Part shown: positions 1 to 15,400 of the stretch, in pieces
Numbering within the stretch: the stretch's first letter is position 1
How the letters are laid out: every line of letters begins with the position of its first letter
Source of the DNA: Vanilla planifolia
Taxonomy: Eukaryota > Streptophyta > Magnoliopsida > Asparagales > Orchidaceae
DNA: 64,000 bases
Assembly: GCA_023846275.1 (NCBI GenBank)
Contig: CM043869.1
Span: forward strand, 41,132,737-41,196,736
Reading direction: 5' to 3'
Notes under the pieces: model-generated
Database searches by the model: none
The model's input: only the letters and a program-made list of their open reading frames with translations
What the model was told of the DNA's origin: nothing
Made by a program: the position numbers and the translations under genes

Positions 1-478
1 ACATGTAAGAATTTAAACCTAAAATGTCCATGTTCTCAGCAGCTTCAATGCAGTTTAAAAAAAAAAATTGGCTTTTTAAAACAGCCAAATCTTATATAAA
101 AACTTTTCGTTGCATTGGATACTATTCCACTAATTCATTTTTTTGATAAAAAAACAATTAATACTTTGATACTCTTAAGATATTTCTTAGCCATTGTTCC
201 ACAATTCCGACCGTAAATACCTCGTTTTATGTTTATCTACCATTACGACCAAAAACTTTCCCCAGCAGTGTTGTTTCTTTGTTTTCTGGGCATCTATATG
301 ATACCATAAACAACTGGTTTTAAAATTATCTTGTTTATAAAAGCTCCACATATATTCCTTCTGCAGCTAAAACACTAAATTGCATCTTCTTTAAACACTT
401 TTGGATCAAGTATTAAATCAACAACATTCATGACAACCAATAGACAAACAACTGCAGATATTAGAAAGAAATGTATAC

Positions 479-3400
479 CTGCAAAGCTAATATGCGATCT
501 TCAACAGTATCCCTAACAGTCAACCTAGATACAGTTACAGGCCTTGTCTGCCCAATTCGGTGTGCCCGATCGATTGCCTGATCTTCGGTTGTAGGGTTCC
601 ACCATAGATCAAGAAGAACAACATGACTGGCTACTACCATGTTCAGACCAAGACTTGCAGCTTTAAGAGACATAATTATGACAGTTACCTGGAAAGAGAA
701 ATGTTAGATATATCAATTTCGTGGATATAGGGAGAAATGTTCAAAGAAACCAGTTTAAGCAAATGGAGAATGATGGTTATGGACCTCTGGAAGCATATTA
801 AAATCTTTTATAGCTTTCTCTCTAGCTGCAACAGACATTGTTCCATCAAGTCTCCTATAATGAAGGCAGGAATTTTTCAATGAAACCTCCAGCAAATCTA
901 GCATCCTAGTCCACTGGGAGAAAACAATTGCCTTTTCTGTTTGTTTAAAATTCAAACTTGGCAGATTTTGCCGTTGATCAGTTGCAGTATGAAAAAAACC
1001 AAGAGAAGCTTCAGCTGCATTAACTAAAGGTTTGTGATTATGTTCTGCAGATTCAAATTGTGTTGTTGACACAGGTAGTGATAGTAGAATCTCAAGTACA
1101 GCCCTTATCTTTGAAGAGCCAGAGCACTGGCTTTCTTGAGATATTTTAAAACTATGCCCCACATCAGCTGAGAAATTAACCGACCATAAACTTGTGTCTT
1201 GTTCAGACAGAGACCTTTTCAACGTGTCCCTTGAAAATACAGAAGTGACGCTAAGTTTATCCCTGCACTTGGCTGAAGGACAGATGTTATCATCTGCTAA
1301 AAGATACTCACAAATACACTGGTTGCAGAAAACATGCCCACAAATAGAAACAACTGCATCCTCAGGCAGGTCCTGCAATAGTATAAAAACAGCATATCCA
1401 TTAGTTTAGCTGCCATTATCATAAGATGACAATAAATAAGATATATTAGTAAACAAAGGAGAATAAAAAAAAGACAGTAAAAAAACCACAAAGATGAAAC
1501 CAAACTAATGATGAAAAAGAACACTAAATCATATATAATTCACATTTAGGGTTGTAAGATATCTTGAAGAAACGGTTCAAATAAAATTGCATTAGTTTGT
1601 GGCTCAGGTTATGCCCAAATCAAAGTAACATGAGCCAACAATGGTCTGGTTTGGCTCGAAACGAAATTTCACAAACCGGTTATTACCCAAGCCCAAATTA
1701 GATCAAACAAGCCAAAAATCGAATAAAAATAACTATCCAATTGCATCTATATCCATATGCCAGTTACTAATAGTTATACACATGAATGTATGTTTGCACT
1801 GCCAAAATGATCGAATGAACGAATGCATATTGCCAAAGAATTTGATAGAAAGATTAAAATTAATTGAATGACAAGCCGGTTTTAGCTCATCAAATTAAAA
1901 TCAATAACCAACAAAAAATGCCAAGTTTGAATCAAATCAAACTGCTTGTATACAAAGTTTGGACCAGATCGAATTGACGGTATTCAATACTATATTGAAT
2001 CATTAATAACACGACCCACTTTTTTTGGTAAATGCCTAGTAAAAGAAAATTGACATCTCAAATAAGGCAAAAGCCAATTCATGTTCCTCTGAAGAAAATA
2101 GGATAAATAATAGAAACAGAAACATCAATCTAGTTTGGACTTATATCAAACTGGGTTCCTCGTACTTCTAAAATATCAAATTATGCCTTCTAGATTTAGA
2201 ATAACAAAAAATAAGTCACTCTATTATCAAAAGCATTAATCCCATGGTATATACTTCTTTTATGCCCCCAACACTGATGAAAGTTCATCATAAACTCAAA
2301 ACCTCTATCATCACTATTACCTTTGATGGGGATCTAGGATTAAATTTTTTACCTTTACATCCCTAATTTGATAACATAAAAATTATTGTATTATTTTATT
2401 AATATTTGTTCTTAAATATTTCAAATCATACATCTCAAGATTAAATAAGTCAATTATTTAAAGAACTTGGTCATTAACTTAATATACTTATTGACAGTAT
2501 TTTTGTATTAATTGTAACTGGAACATAGAGAAGTACAAGGCTTGAGTAAATAAGAAAATGATCTTTATAAGTATTTTTATTTTCTTAAAATATAAGGGCT
2601 ATAATATTTACTTGAGACACTAAAATTTGATAAAATTGAATATAGATGACTAAATGCATTTAAAATACTTCACTCATTTATGATTTCTTAAAACATACAT
2701 CTCATCTAGATTACTTTACATACAAAATATACCTTAAATTGGAGCAAAACTAATAGATTGCATTACTTAATAAAGCTCAATTAAATAGGAATTAAAAATT
2801 GAATAAATTAAGTTGATCTAACAAAATTGTACTAATCATACTTGTATGATAGTCTCATCGTGCAATACAATTAATTCCTTATGTGATCAAATAGAGAATC
2901 AAACTTGGGCGGTAATTGTTTAAGTTAACTGAATAAGGTGTTTGTATAATATGTGTCTTTATCGTACTTGTATGATCAATTCTTTAATGGATCAAACAAG
3001 TGTTCGGATTGTGCGTTTTAGGTTTGAATAGAAGTTTGTGTTGTTATATATGTATGATCTCCATAATGTACAAGTATGAAATTTATTTTCCTAAAAGATG
3101 TAAGCTAAAATTAAAGCTAATATTCTTTAGACAATATGATAACACTCATCATATATGAACAATCATATTTAATAAAAAGCTGATAGTTGAGACTTAGTGA
3201 ATTGACATGCTTCACATAATTCTGATTTCCTAATTGTACAAGAAGGATCTTGCGTTAACAAAAGTGGATATAAGAATTAAATACTTCATACTTTTACGAT
3301 AAAGTCATCACCTAGTACGATTTTTACAAAACCCAGGAACTATAATTTGAATGTGTACTTCGTATGTGTACAATGGTCTCTTCGTAGAACTATAATCATT

Positions 3401-6400
3401 TGTTAGTAGTAAAATAAACTAATCAAACAGGTCTAAATGGTTGGATTTTGAACATCTTATAGTATCATACTTGTATGATCCTTAGATTGGACAGAAAAAT
3501 AAATTGTGAATAACGACAAGTTCAAAAGAATTTTAAGTGGCTATTTTATAGCTATTGAGTATTGTTTGGAGCTATTAGAGAGCATATAAGTGCATAAATA
3601 AAAAGATCTAAACATAAGTGAAAAGGTCAACGATCACTTGCATATCTTTGTGAAAAATAATACTTCAATGGAAAAGAAGTGCGAGGTTCTAAGATTCAAG
3701 CTTAAATTTTATTCCAAGCTTCCGTCACTCTTCATTCATTGAGCTAAATTGAAAACACTCTTGCATTGATTTATAGAGTTTTAGTAAAGCTTTTGTCTTG
3801 TACTTTTGTCCTGCTGTTAGGTTTTCCTCTTATGAGTTTTATATTGGTCTTTTGGCCGTTATTATAAAGTCGTTTAACATAGTGATTTATAAGGTTTTTT
3901 GGCCCGGTGATTGTATACTCTTTTGGGGTAGTGTGTAGTGTCTTTTGGTTCAATGTTTGTGTATTTTGGCAAAGAGTGGGATTTTGGCCTACCTGCTCTT
4001 ACAAAAGACATTTAATATTTTTGCATAACCCTTTTGGCTAATGGTGAATATAGATTCGAGCTTGATCAAATCACCTAAAAATATTTTTTTCTTTATTTTA
4101 ATTGCACTTCTACATAAAGGTTTTCAAACATCTTTTAAAATTTTATAAGAACCATTAATCTTATTAGAAGTCTTCCATTACAATGTTTGAGATTTTGTTT
4201 AAATTTACAATTTCACAATTCACCAATTCTCACATCTAGTCCTCTAAATGATCGTAACCTCGTTATCAATATCTACACTTCAAGCGATCTCCATTGTCAA
4301 CTTGTGTCTCGCTTACCCATACAAATTGTCCTTTCCTCTTAAATTACCCGAAGTATTCAAAGCTTCCTAGCATCTCAAATTACCCTTAGCTCTCAAATCA
4401 TCCTCACAACCTGTCATCAATCCTACCTTTCAAATTTTTCGTGTCACTCAAATTTTCCATGCCAGAAATCTCTCTATTTACTATCTCAGAGCCAACTGAA
4501 CATGGTCGATCATAACGTATTAGGAATTTACACATCAAGCCATTGCTTAACAACTAATTAGGAGCTCACCACCTACAAAAAACAAGAGAAGATGATACCT
4601 AAACAAGAGGGTTTATAAAAGGGTTTGTCTAGGCATATTAGAGTTTTTGACCTCAAGTAATTCATGATATCAAAAAGATCAACAAATTCAACAATTTTTG
4701 TTAGATGATAAACCTATTAATTGCTATTCAAAAACAAGATGGATCAAGCATATGTACCAAATCAAATGTATATCAGGCTTTGTGAAAGATTGACATTTTT
4801 TTGTTAACTGCATTCAATTGCATGGGCTACTACTATTTTAGTTTCAACAAAAACTACTCATACTACATAAGCTAGAAACCTTCCAACTATTCCTCGTATG
4901 GAATATTAGGTGCAATTCACCAACTAGGTATGCATTCATGCTAACGTTAATTCTTAAATATCCCAAACTTAAAAACTTCACTAATATCACTTGGATATTA
5001 TAAGCCAAATTTGTTTAAACTAAGAACAAAGTACATTTATTAAAAGATTACAAGGCCATAACAATATATATATATATACACATATACATATATTAAGAAA
5101 GGTACCAAAAATGCACCAAGTATAAAAATAATATTCCCCACAAGGAACCAATGTTTTCAAGCTCTAATTCTCATGCCCTCCGTTACATTAGACATACGCA
5201 ATCTATTGCCAACCCCAGGTCATCTCAAAATTGGAAAAGGTCTTAGATCATATCTTGAACAATTTTAAACTTAGTAATTCTCACACACATGCAGATTCGT
5301 GCAAATTAGCTTATTAGAATGCTGATACATAGTTACGTAATACTATTTTCTTTATAAATGCATGCACTAAATCAGTACATGCAGACATAATTATATAAAT
5401 TTATGTACAAAAAAAGTTGTGGTCCAATCTCAAGCAAGATCAGTTGTATTAAAAGCCTGTAGATTTGATTTCAGTCAATGGCAGGGCTGCCTCATAATGA
5501 GATTTTAGAACATACAATTATGACTAACCAAGATTTAAGCTGACAGAGGCAAAAATAGGACTATCACTTAGTCTAGTGAATACAATTTCCTATTTCTTTT
5601 AATTACAATAGTTCACTACAAGTACTATGCATGACATTAGAACAATGCAAGCCCCCAAAATAAACATAACAAATTAAGAAAAATGTGTGCAGAGAAACAT
5701 CATTGTCTTAGTTTTCCAGACTTAACCTTCAAACACACTATAAGAAAGTTCAAAAGCAAGTACTTGTATATTTTCTTAATGATGTTAAAATCCTTATACA
5801 ATTTCCTTCATAGAAAGCAAGCTAGCTCAATTATAGATTGAAAAATTTTCTTTGTAGTCATACTTTCCAAAGTTTTTTCAAGAAAGAATCATAGACCAAA
5901 AAAGCATATAAAATATTCCAAAAACACGTCATGGCACCATAATACAATTTACAAAAACATGTAGCTCTAAGTAGAACACTTAAAGGCTATGGAAAAACAA
6001 CATATTGACAAAAAAGATCACAAATATTAAAAAAAAAAGGAAATAAACTAGTGATTCTACCATGTAAAAAAGGTATCATTAATACATGACAGCTTTGGAA
6101 GGATTTATTCACGATGACCCAACCCTAACAAATATGTGAATAGTGTTGCACCTCCAAAAAGCAACTCAAACATGAAAATCCAAGATCCACAATAAAAACA
6201 CCCAAAAGAAAGAACACATACAAGGGATAAAGGGAAAAATAGGTAGAAATGAACTACTCACGTTGCAAAGAGCACAAATCTCTAAACCAGCTTCAATACA
6301 GCTTAAAAGTTCAGCCTTCTTATCCTTTGGCAACTTCTTTGCTGACTCTAATGATGAATTCCTAACAGAACTTGAATTATAGCCTTTCACCAGAAGAGGG

Positions 6401-9400
6401 TGGTCACATGCTTGCCTAAGGCGCAAAAGCATCAACAAAATGTTCACATAATTTTGCTTAACAGTCCCAGCATCTGCATAAACCTGAAAAAGAAAATCCA
6501 TAGTGTAAGAGCATAAAATAAACCTAACCTAGAAAACAGCATTGAAAATTGATGAACCCCACACACCAAAAAGATTATGCATGTGATCATCCACTGTGTG
6601 GGATATGTTTGGGGCAGAGGGATAGTGCGGTCAAATAAAAAATGAACAATGTTCTTATGCCATTAACCTCAGACTAATTAAAATTTAACACGCTTTTCAT
6701 TCTGGGTAAACCACACCAACCTTGAATTGCTCTCGAGATTCAGCTTCCAAGGCCAAATAAAAATCAAGTTCTTCTTTAGAAAAGTCCACCCGCTTTAAAT
6801 TTACAATCTTCGGCGGCAAAGTGATAATCGGTTTCCCATCTATAAGAGAACCTGTACCAGATCATTCAAATAATGAATTGACTAATGATAAGAAGCATTA
6901 AGCATATAGATGCAAAAACTAAACTACAAAAGTAATTCTATATGATTGTGTCTAGGATGGGGGGAAAAAAAAGCTGAAGCAATCATTCACTACAAACAAG
7001 TGACTCCTAGCTAGCGCAAGATAATAAACAAAATGAACTAATTGAACATAAAACAAACACATGACAAGCAAAATAAAGTCACAATGTAACCATATGCTCC
7101 ACTTTGAACAGAGTCGACCAGCATAGGCCCAAGTTATAATAACTTCATTTGATGATGGAACTTATTCAGACTCTGCCAACAGGAGGGGCCAACACCAAGT
7201 AATTTGCACAGTGCATGTCAAAAAGTAAAACTAGCATCCATCTCATTCGGGATGTCAGACAACTCAAGTAAATGACTTTTTTAGTTCAGTTTTCTATAAG
7301 CATACAATAGCAAAACCAGTGTCCTTTATTTGCAAAAGAGTATGATGGCACAACCACATTACTGCTTCTTTTAAATACTATCGTCTTCTAGATTGTGAAG
7401 TAACGAGTCTGTTATCCAATTTTTCTTCTTTGAACCTTTGCCTTCTAATTTTGTAATCCATATGTTATGTATTGAGTTTAACCATTTACTAATACTGTTG
7501 TTTTATTAAAGAACATGATGAATAAAGCAGTATGATTTTATACTTTTAACTTACATTATTATAGTTTTATTTTAAGTGGTTTATTATAAAAAGTTAATTA
7601 AATCATTGTATGTTTATCTCTAAGGAAAACAAGAATCTTTATTTCATAATGAAGAACTTGTTTTATAAATATTAACAACTCCTTGACAACAGCTAGTTCA
7701 TTTTCTAATACAATTTTGAAGAAATTTTTTATATAGCTTAAGCATTTTCCAGTTTTAATATTAAAAATGCTTATGCAAGTTGATTGTGATAATGGGCCAT
7801 CAATAAATTGTCCATGCTTTCTATATTTTAGTGCTTTAAAAAGGTGAGCACCTTACCTTTTAAGTATGATTACAATATTAGTCTTTTCATAAAAAGCATG
7901 ACATTGCTTTATATTGAATACCCATGGGGAAAGACCTCTAGCTAATATACTTGTGGGAAACTTCTAACTTTTCTAAATTAGGAATGGAAAAAGATCAGGA
8001 GGGCGACAACCTTCTCGTGAATGATGTGGAACACTGTCCATTGTTAAGAAACTAGTAAAAAGGTGTAAATGGTCTAAAGAAATAAAATCTATGACTCCCC
8101 ATATGGGGACTCAAACCAATGGGATTCCCTCTCTTGGCATGAATGTACTCCTCACTCCAGCCACATATGTGAAGATTTGCAATTTATTCTACCGTTTGTT
8201 TTTAGCTAACATTGTGCCTTCATTAGGAAACAACTCCTGCTCGGTAACCCGTTTCCCACTCTTGAAGTCATTCCAGCCGAAGGGTGCCTGGGGTGAGGCC
8301 TTGCTTGATAAGACCTTGAGGATATTTGCATACATTATCTTCTAGTCTAGCTTGCAGAACAAAAAACTAGTAGGCTACAATCGAAAACCAAAATTAAGGG
8401 CAGTGAATTTAGTGAGAAAGGCATAGGTTCTAAGCCAAGAATCTCAGCAAATAGCTATAAATAGATCTATGATGACATAGGTACGTGGTAAAGCAAGCCA
8501 CATTGAGTAATTGACATGCAAGTAACAAGCTCCTTTTCATTTTATATAGTCAAAGGAAAGGGGATTCTTCCTTTTTGGTATAAGTAGGATAAAAAAGTAC
8601 AACTATTTTCTGTTAGGGATTGAAAGTGGATTTCCTCCGAAGTTTTCTTTTTTTTTTTTTATTTTCTTAGAATCAAGCAAATCTCCAATCGAATGAGGTA
8701 ATAGCACACTCCAATCTGAAGCCCCCTGCAGCTAAAGAATTGAAGGAGAGGCTTTTCAATTTCATTTTCAATTGCCACTAGCACTAACAGAGGTAAAGTG
8801 ATTGATTAGGGCTTTCCAAGAAAGAGTTTGCTAGCAATTCTTTTTTTGTAATAGTAAATTAACTTTCTAAAATTGTAAAATGAACTTTATTACATTCATT
8901 TACTGGCATGAAATATTAATGAGAATGAAGAAAGTAAACTCGCGACATCTTGAGGAAAGACTTTGTATTCCAATGGTAGATAAAAATAAAATGTAAAAAA
9001 ATAAAAACAAAGCTATTTGCCCAATTTACTTGCCTTAACTGTAGGAAAAAATCACAAAGAAAACTTTTTAAAGAAATATAAATTTAACAAGAAAAATTAA
9101 CTAAAATCTTTAAAAAGACAAAATTTTAACGTTTTAGAATCTGCAATGACAGTTTTCAGTTAACGAAGAGTATAAATTCCCTCTCAGTAGCTACCTTTAG
9201 TTCGACGCAGCATGATTGTCTTTAGGACAGCTTGAAGCTTTTTATAACCATTAATAGGGTTACGGCTGATGGGCAATTTTATTTTTGAGCAGAATGACTT
9301 GTAAGCAGCATAAGGATCATATCTGAGAAATCTGAAATAACTATAGAGATCATCAATAGCATTTTGGATAGGAGTCCCAGACAAGCACCACCTTCTCTTG

Positions 9401-12400
9401 GCTCGAAGTCCCCAACAAGCCCTAGCAACTTGAGTCCTGTGATTTTTAATGCTTTGAGCTTCATCAAGTATCACCCTAAACCATCCAACTTTTGCAAGAG
9501 GTCGGGGGCTACTTGATGAGTTTTTCTGATTATAACCCATACAGGTAGTACTAGGAAGTTCTTTCCTCTTCTTGCTGACTGAACATCCATCAAGACTGCA
9601 ACCATCTTGTTTAACTTGCTCCATGTCATCCTTATCAACAAAAAACTGCTTAGGGACTTCCATGCTTACAATTGCATATGTTGTGAGAACAACATCAAAC
9701 TTGGTAAGCTCATTAGCATCTTTTGTTCGACTACTGCCATGATACACAAGAAAGGATAAATCTGCTTTGCTGGTTATTTTGTTTTGCAGTTCCTCAGCCC
9801 ACTGCCTAAGAACACTAGTTGGGCAAACAACCAAAGTTCCACCAGCTGGCCTTCCCTTGACAGTCCCACAAGAACTGCCCATATTTACTGACGCAACATT
9901 CGTAACATTTGAAGAATCCTGACAGAGCCTCTTCCCATTAACCTCCAAAGCGCCAGTGCCTCCATCATCACCCTCATCATCCAAATTCAAAGGTTCAAAT
10001 TCACATTTTTGCCGAACTATAGCACAAGAAGAAGATGACGGGGCCCTTTCCGTGAGGATAAGCGCAATAGTTGATATAGTTTTCCCCAAACCCTGAAAGA
10101 AAAGAGTAAAAGCACCCAATAAGTCAAGCTTTATCTGATTCTGAACCCTCGGTCATGCCAAACATGTTTCTAAATACTATTGGAACAAGCTTATAATAAC
10201 CTGATCATCTGCAAGGATGCCACCACAACAGTTTAGTCCAGCAGTCTCCTTCTGCACCATCCATGATAAAGCTATCCTCTATTACAAAATCAACAAAATT
10301 AGATGAAATTAAGGTATGACAATATCTTCATGAACGTCAAAAAATCAGAATAGACCTGATGCCTCAACAAAGGAACTGATAAAACACCATCAGGAGGGTT
10401 AGCTTCCGACTTTTGTTGAGAAAGGTCCTGTTTAGCAACTTAATTTCAGATACAGGTATCCTTACTGCCCAAAAGATGAGCTAGATTATAAACAAATATG
10501 CATCACATACACATGCATAAACATCCATATCAGGAAAAGTAGCAGGAAGAATGAAAGGATACACAATACATTTGGAAATATATCTTGTGACCACAACATT
10601 TACTATATGCGCATTTAATGGTTTCATGGCTGAAAATACAAAAAGTGGATAAACAAGCAATATAGAGAATGAGGTTGATACAGCTGCTAATGCATCATTG
10701 TGAATCGACCATCAACTGGTGACAGAGTGAAACAAAATCAAGAAAATTATGCCAAATTTTAAAAAAAAAAGGTTTAAAGTGAGATTTGTTCACTGTTTTG
10801 ATCACATTTTTTTCATAGGATATATTAAAAGACCACCAATGAATCTTTAGAAAGTTTACTTGTTGATGTTTTCTGAAATGGACCATTTAATACTCTATAC
10901 CAGCAGACAAGAAGTAACAATTTCAGTGGGTTTCAGTTAAACAAGTGCCAGATGTGCTTGAAGTCTAGGAGAGTTGCATAGCAATACTGAAGGTAGTTGA
11001 CTACGATATACTGTTTGAAAGCCAGTGGATAAGGCTCTTTTATGGAATAAATGAAACTTATGGAGTGAATGAACCAGAGTAATGGAATGGAATATAAGTG
11101 AAACAATGAAGCTACCTCTCAAATCCACAAACTTTTATTCATCATCCTCTCTCTTTTCAGTTATATTTTCACAGAGTACCATCTCTCTACATCTATGCAA
11201 TTTCCCATTCTGTATGTCTTTCCCCTTTGAGCTTTGTTCCACATCCACAGTTAAGAAAAGCCTATAATTTTCTAAACTATAGTAGATGACTACTACATAT
11301 ACTACGTGTATGCTACCTCTCAAACTATAAGCCTTCATCCATCATCTCCTCTCTTTTCGGTTATAGTTTCAACAAGTACCATCTGTCTTAATACATGCAG
11401 TTTCCAGGTCTGCTTGCCTTTCCTCTTGTTTTGCTCCACATCAACAGTAAAGAATAGCCTATAATTTTCTAAAATATAGACATCATACATTCTAAATACT
11501 GGAAAAAATCAGTTAGTCCACGGGCCTGGGACTGTGTCATAGCATTAGAACCATACAAAAGAATAATGCAAGTTCAAATGCAACTATCAACCTTACAAGT
11601 AAAGGGGTTGGAAATTTACACATTTGAATCGAAAAGAGCACCAGATTTTTTTGTGAACAGTGATCTCATCATGCGTATCCATTAAAATCCGCAGGTGTTT
11701 TACCATAAAAAAAAGGCTGCAAGCACTACGAATAAAAGAAAACGAGAAGTATCAAATTATATCATACATGCATGGATTACTGCAGCATATCACCTAAAAT
11801 CACAAACAGAATCTTAGCATAAACAACTTTCGTGTGCATGCAAACTCCACATAACTGCACACAGATTACACAGCATATAACAAGGGTGTCTTACAGATAT
11901 CTAAAGGATGGTTTATATCAAATATATAAATACAAATTGAATGCACTCAATTCATAGCAAAAGCTGAAAGGAAAGCCCTATCAATAAAATGCTTTATTTG
12001 ATAACCTGCAAAGCAAGACGATAAGTTAACCTCTCATCATCAGCTGTAAACCTTAAGGTTCCTGGATCTGCATTACAGTCACTCAAATTATAATGGTTTG
12101 TCAATGGAGAAGTCTTAGCCCGAACTATCGATGGGGCTAGCAAAACCGGATCACTAATATCATCAAGAATAATCAGGTCCATATCATCATCTATCATTCT
12201 ACGTCTCTGAGAGGCATCGCTTTGAACAGCAACCTTTGCAATTTTGGAAGCTTTCTGCAGCAACTGATGAGAAGTTGGCAAATGAGTTTGCTTATTTTCC
12301 ATAAGCAAAGTATTCTGTTCATTACTATGCAAAATTGTTTTAGGATTAAAAAAATCTTGTCCAGAAGTATTGGTAGAAGAATGCACAAAATTATTTGAGG

Positions 12401-15400
12401 TTTGGTTTCGACTGCAAGGCAAGGGTGAAGAATCTGTGCTAGATTCGCTCATCACAACTTCACACTTACAGTGCTGAGCACAAAAGCCACATGATATAGA
12501 TGAATCAAAATCTGCAACTGAGCCGTTTGGCAAAGAGCTACAAGGAGATGGTTCCTTTATAGTGCAAGCTCCTTCTTCACTCAACCCTTGAAGCTTTAAT
12601 TTCTCATACTGTGGTAAACAATTAAATTGATCAGGTAAGCATGTCCTCAATGTAAATTCAGGATCAATAAAAGAGTCCCCTTGGATAGTTAAGGAGCTAT
12701 GGTTAGCATCATGCGAGTCAATATTCCATGCACTATCATTCTTTTCAGAGCTAATTTTATGCAACAGCGGTGCCACAAGATCAGCCCCACCAGATTCAGA
12801 ACTAGTGCTAATGTTTCCATTTTGTAACTTGGTATCTGGCATAACTGATTGATTCACGTCACAAAAACCTGCATTGTAGCATCCAGATTTCTCAGCTAAC
12901 ATGATATGTGTTGAACCTGCACATAACCAATAATTGTTTAAAAATTTGAAGAAGCATTTCAGCACAGTAATACAAAGTCTAATACTAGAAATAAAAGTGC
13001 ACCAGTTTCTTCATATGGAGCATACAAGGAAATGAAATGTTGTCTGAATAAGCATTAGACTTGCTACCACTCTTCAGCAATGTAGTTTCAAGGTCCTGAT
13101 GTTCAATGTCATTTTCAACACCATCCACACCAATATCACGAGCAAAATTAGTAGAGGGTTTGTAAAGAAAACCAAATTCTTCAGCATTTACAGAGTCATT
13201 GCATTTATTATTATTGTTTTGCAGTTCGTGAAATTTCACACCATCAGTTACAACACTTCCAAAAGACCGCGCATATGAATGCATGGCAGAGGAATCAAAA
13301 TCAGCAGAAGCTTTTAAATAACTGGGGCACGAAACTGATGGCAAAGAGAAAATCCTGTTAGAGCTGAACAATTGTGTAGAATGTGGATAGCCTTCGTGTA
13401 GTATTTCACCACATAAGCTACTGAAATTATTGGAACTCCTTTTATGCTCAAAAGAAGGTTCAAAGAAAGGTGGTGCAGTTTTTCTTTCCGATTCATCCAA
13501 ACAATTTGATCTGCTCAAATTAGACACCCAGAGATCTGCATAATCATTGTCTGGAGAAAAATAGAAAAATTACCAACATACAAGGCTAAATTCACTCAAA
13601 CAACTACAAAAATGAAGAAACATCATTAGCAATGCAACACGAAACAAGTAATCAAATAGCACCCACTAATTTACCAGTTTCAGGACGAAAAACCTCAGAA
13701 TTCCTGGACTCATAATCAAGCCATTCTATATTACAACCACCCTGGTTAACCTGCAAGTTCATCAAAGCAAAAGATATAGAGAAGATATTGATCAAGTTCA
13801 AAGCTGATTAAAGGACAGAATTATAAAAACAGTTTCCATTGAGCTACGCAAGATATGAACACTACATACACAAGATTTTCATGTCAATAAGAAAGAAACA
13901 GTAGATATTGAAACATTCATCAATGCAAGAGACCAACAAACATATTATAACAAACAGAATAGGTCATATTTTAAAATAACAGAAAAGAACAATAATCTGC
14001 TGCAATAAAACAAGAAAAAAAATCCCCGATAAGTTTTCTATGACAAATGGACATTGACATTCTGTATCTTAACTACCTGGTGAATATATATATATATATA
14101 TATAGTAAAAGCACCAACAAGAGTATGAAGTATAACAGATGGCAGCAAATAAGGCTGCCCAGATTATAGGACAATAAAACAAAAAAAATAATAATAAATA
14201 GGAAAAAGAAGGATTTCAAATAGGTGTATACAGCTGAGAGGTCAAATTTTGTTACATGAAAGGATAAGACAAGATAGGAGACGTGATCTAAAAAAAATAG
14301 TTTCCAGGCTTTCATCCTCAAAGGGGAGCCTTTTTGCTTGAGGGCTCAACACTTTCAATAAGAAAAAGTATTTACTATTAATTACTCTCTTAGAATTTAA
14401 GAACAACTAGCAAAAGGCTCAACAATTAAGATACAATTCAAAGTGCAATAGGCATGGATTAGGGTTAAGAAATAAATCTAATAAATGCAATGGTTCTTTC
14501 GTCCCAAGACCATTCAATTTGGATTATTAGTTTTTAGTTGTCACGAAGACTTACTTGTAGCATGCATATTTCCTTACTAAAAGCCATCACTTTGCTCATC
14601 AAAGAAATCCTTCCAAAGAGTTAATTAAGATAAATTAATAGTTAGTCATGCCTCGAAATGATATTTAAATGGAAGTTAATGAGGTTGAACACAAGCATAA
14701 ATTGAAAACTACCACTATCTACTATAACTAAGTGGTACATCTAAAGGATACTTTTGTCATCTAGACTTACCAATTGGGTTAACAATAGACGATATTATAA
14801 AAAATGGCTTCAAAATCTCTAAGAGTTATTTAAATCTTCTAAACTTTAAATCATAATAAAACCTCATGCTTTGAGAAAAAACATTGACTTAGCATGGTTG
14901 AACTATAAGAATTTAAGTTTTTGGTTTTGAGGTAATAAACAAAACTAGAGTTTTAATTCAATAAGAATATGGCTCACACCAAGATTTGTGACTATTGCAA
15001 AAGTATAGCCCATGCAAGGCGTTTATACTTTTTTCAATTTTAAGAGATATTAACGAGAGAAGATTTCCTTCAACTCGCAAGGAAGGTGAACAATTGAACT
15101 AATTAGATCAGACCAAGAACAAGGACAAGAAACAATGGGATTAGAACATTTTTTACATGAATAAACCCAAGAAACAAAAGAGAACCCATGAACATCAAGC
15201 AATTACTGATCTATTATTTATATTGATTACAAAAAAGCCTCTAGTGGAGGAAGTTTTGAGCCTTTACAAATGGAATAGGTCTCGAAATCAATGATTGAAG
15301 AAGGGCAAATTTCTTGGCTAATCCTGTTCCCCTTGCGGGGTGGAGCAAACAAGCAAATATGACCTCAAGCACATAAAATCATCTAACACTCAAACAATGA

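Noticed and set aside
8091-8345. 84-codon open frame in a helicase intron
   Set aside because: No recognisable domain, opposite strand to the gene, and a length expected by chance in this much sequence.
13001-13003. GTGCAC as donor of helicase exon 3
   Set aside because: It would leave phase 0, while the next exon needs phase 1. The GTATGC donor at 13025 restores the frame (FPC/STHIML).
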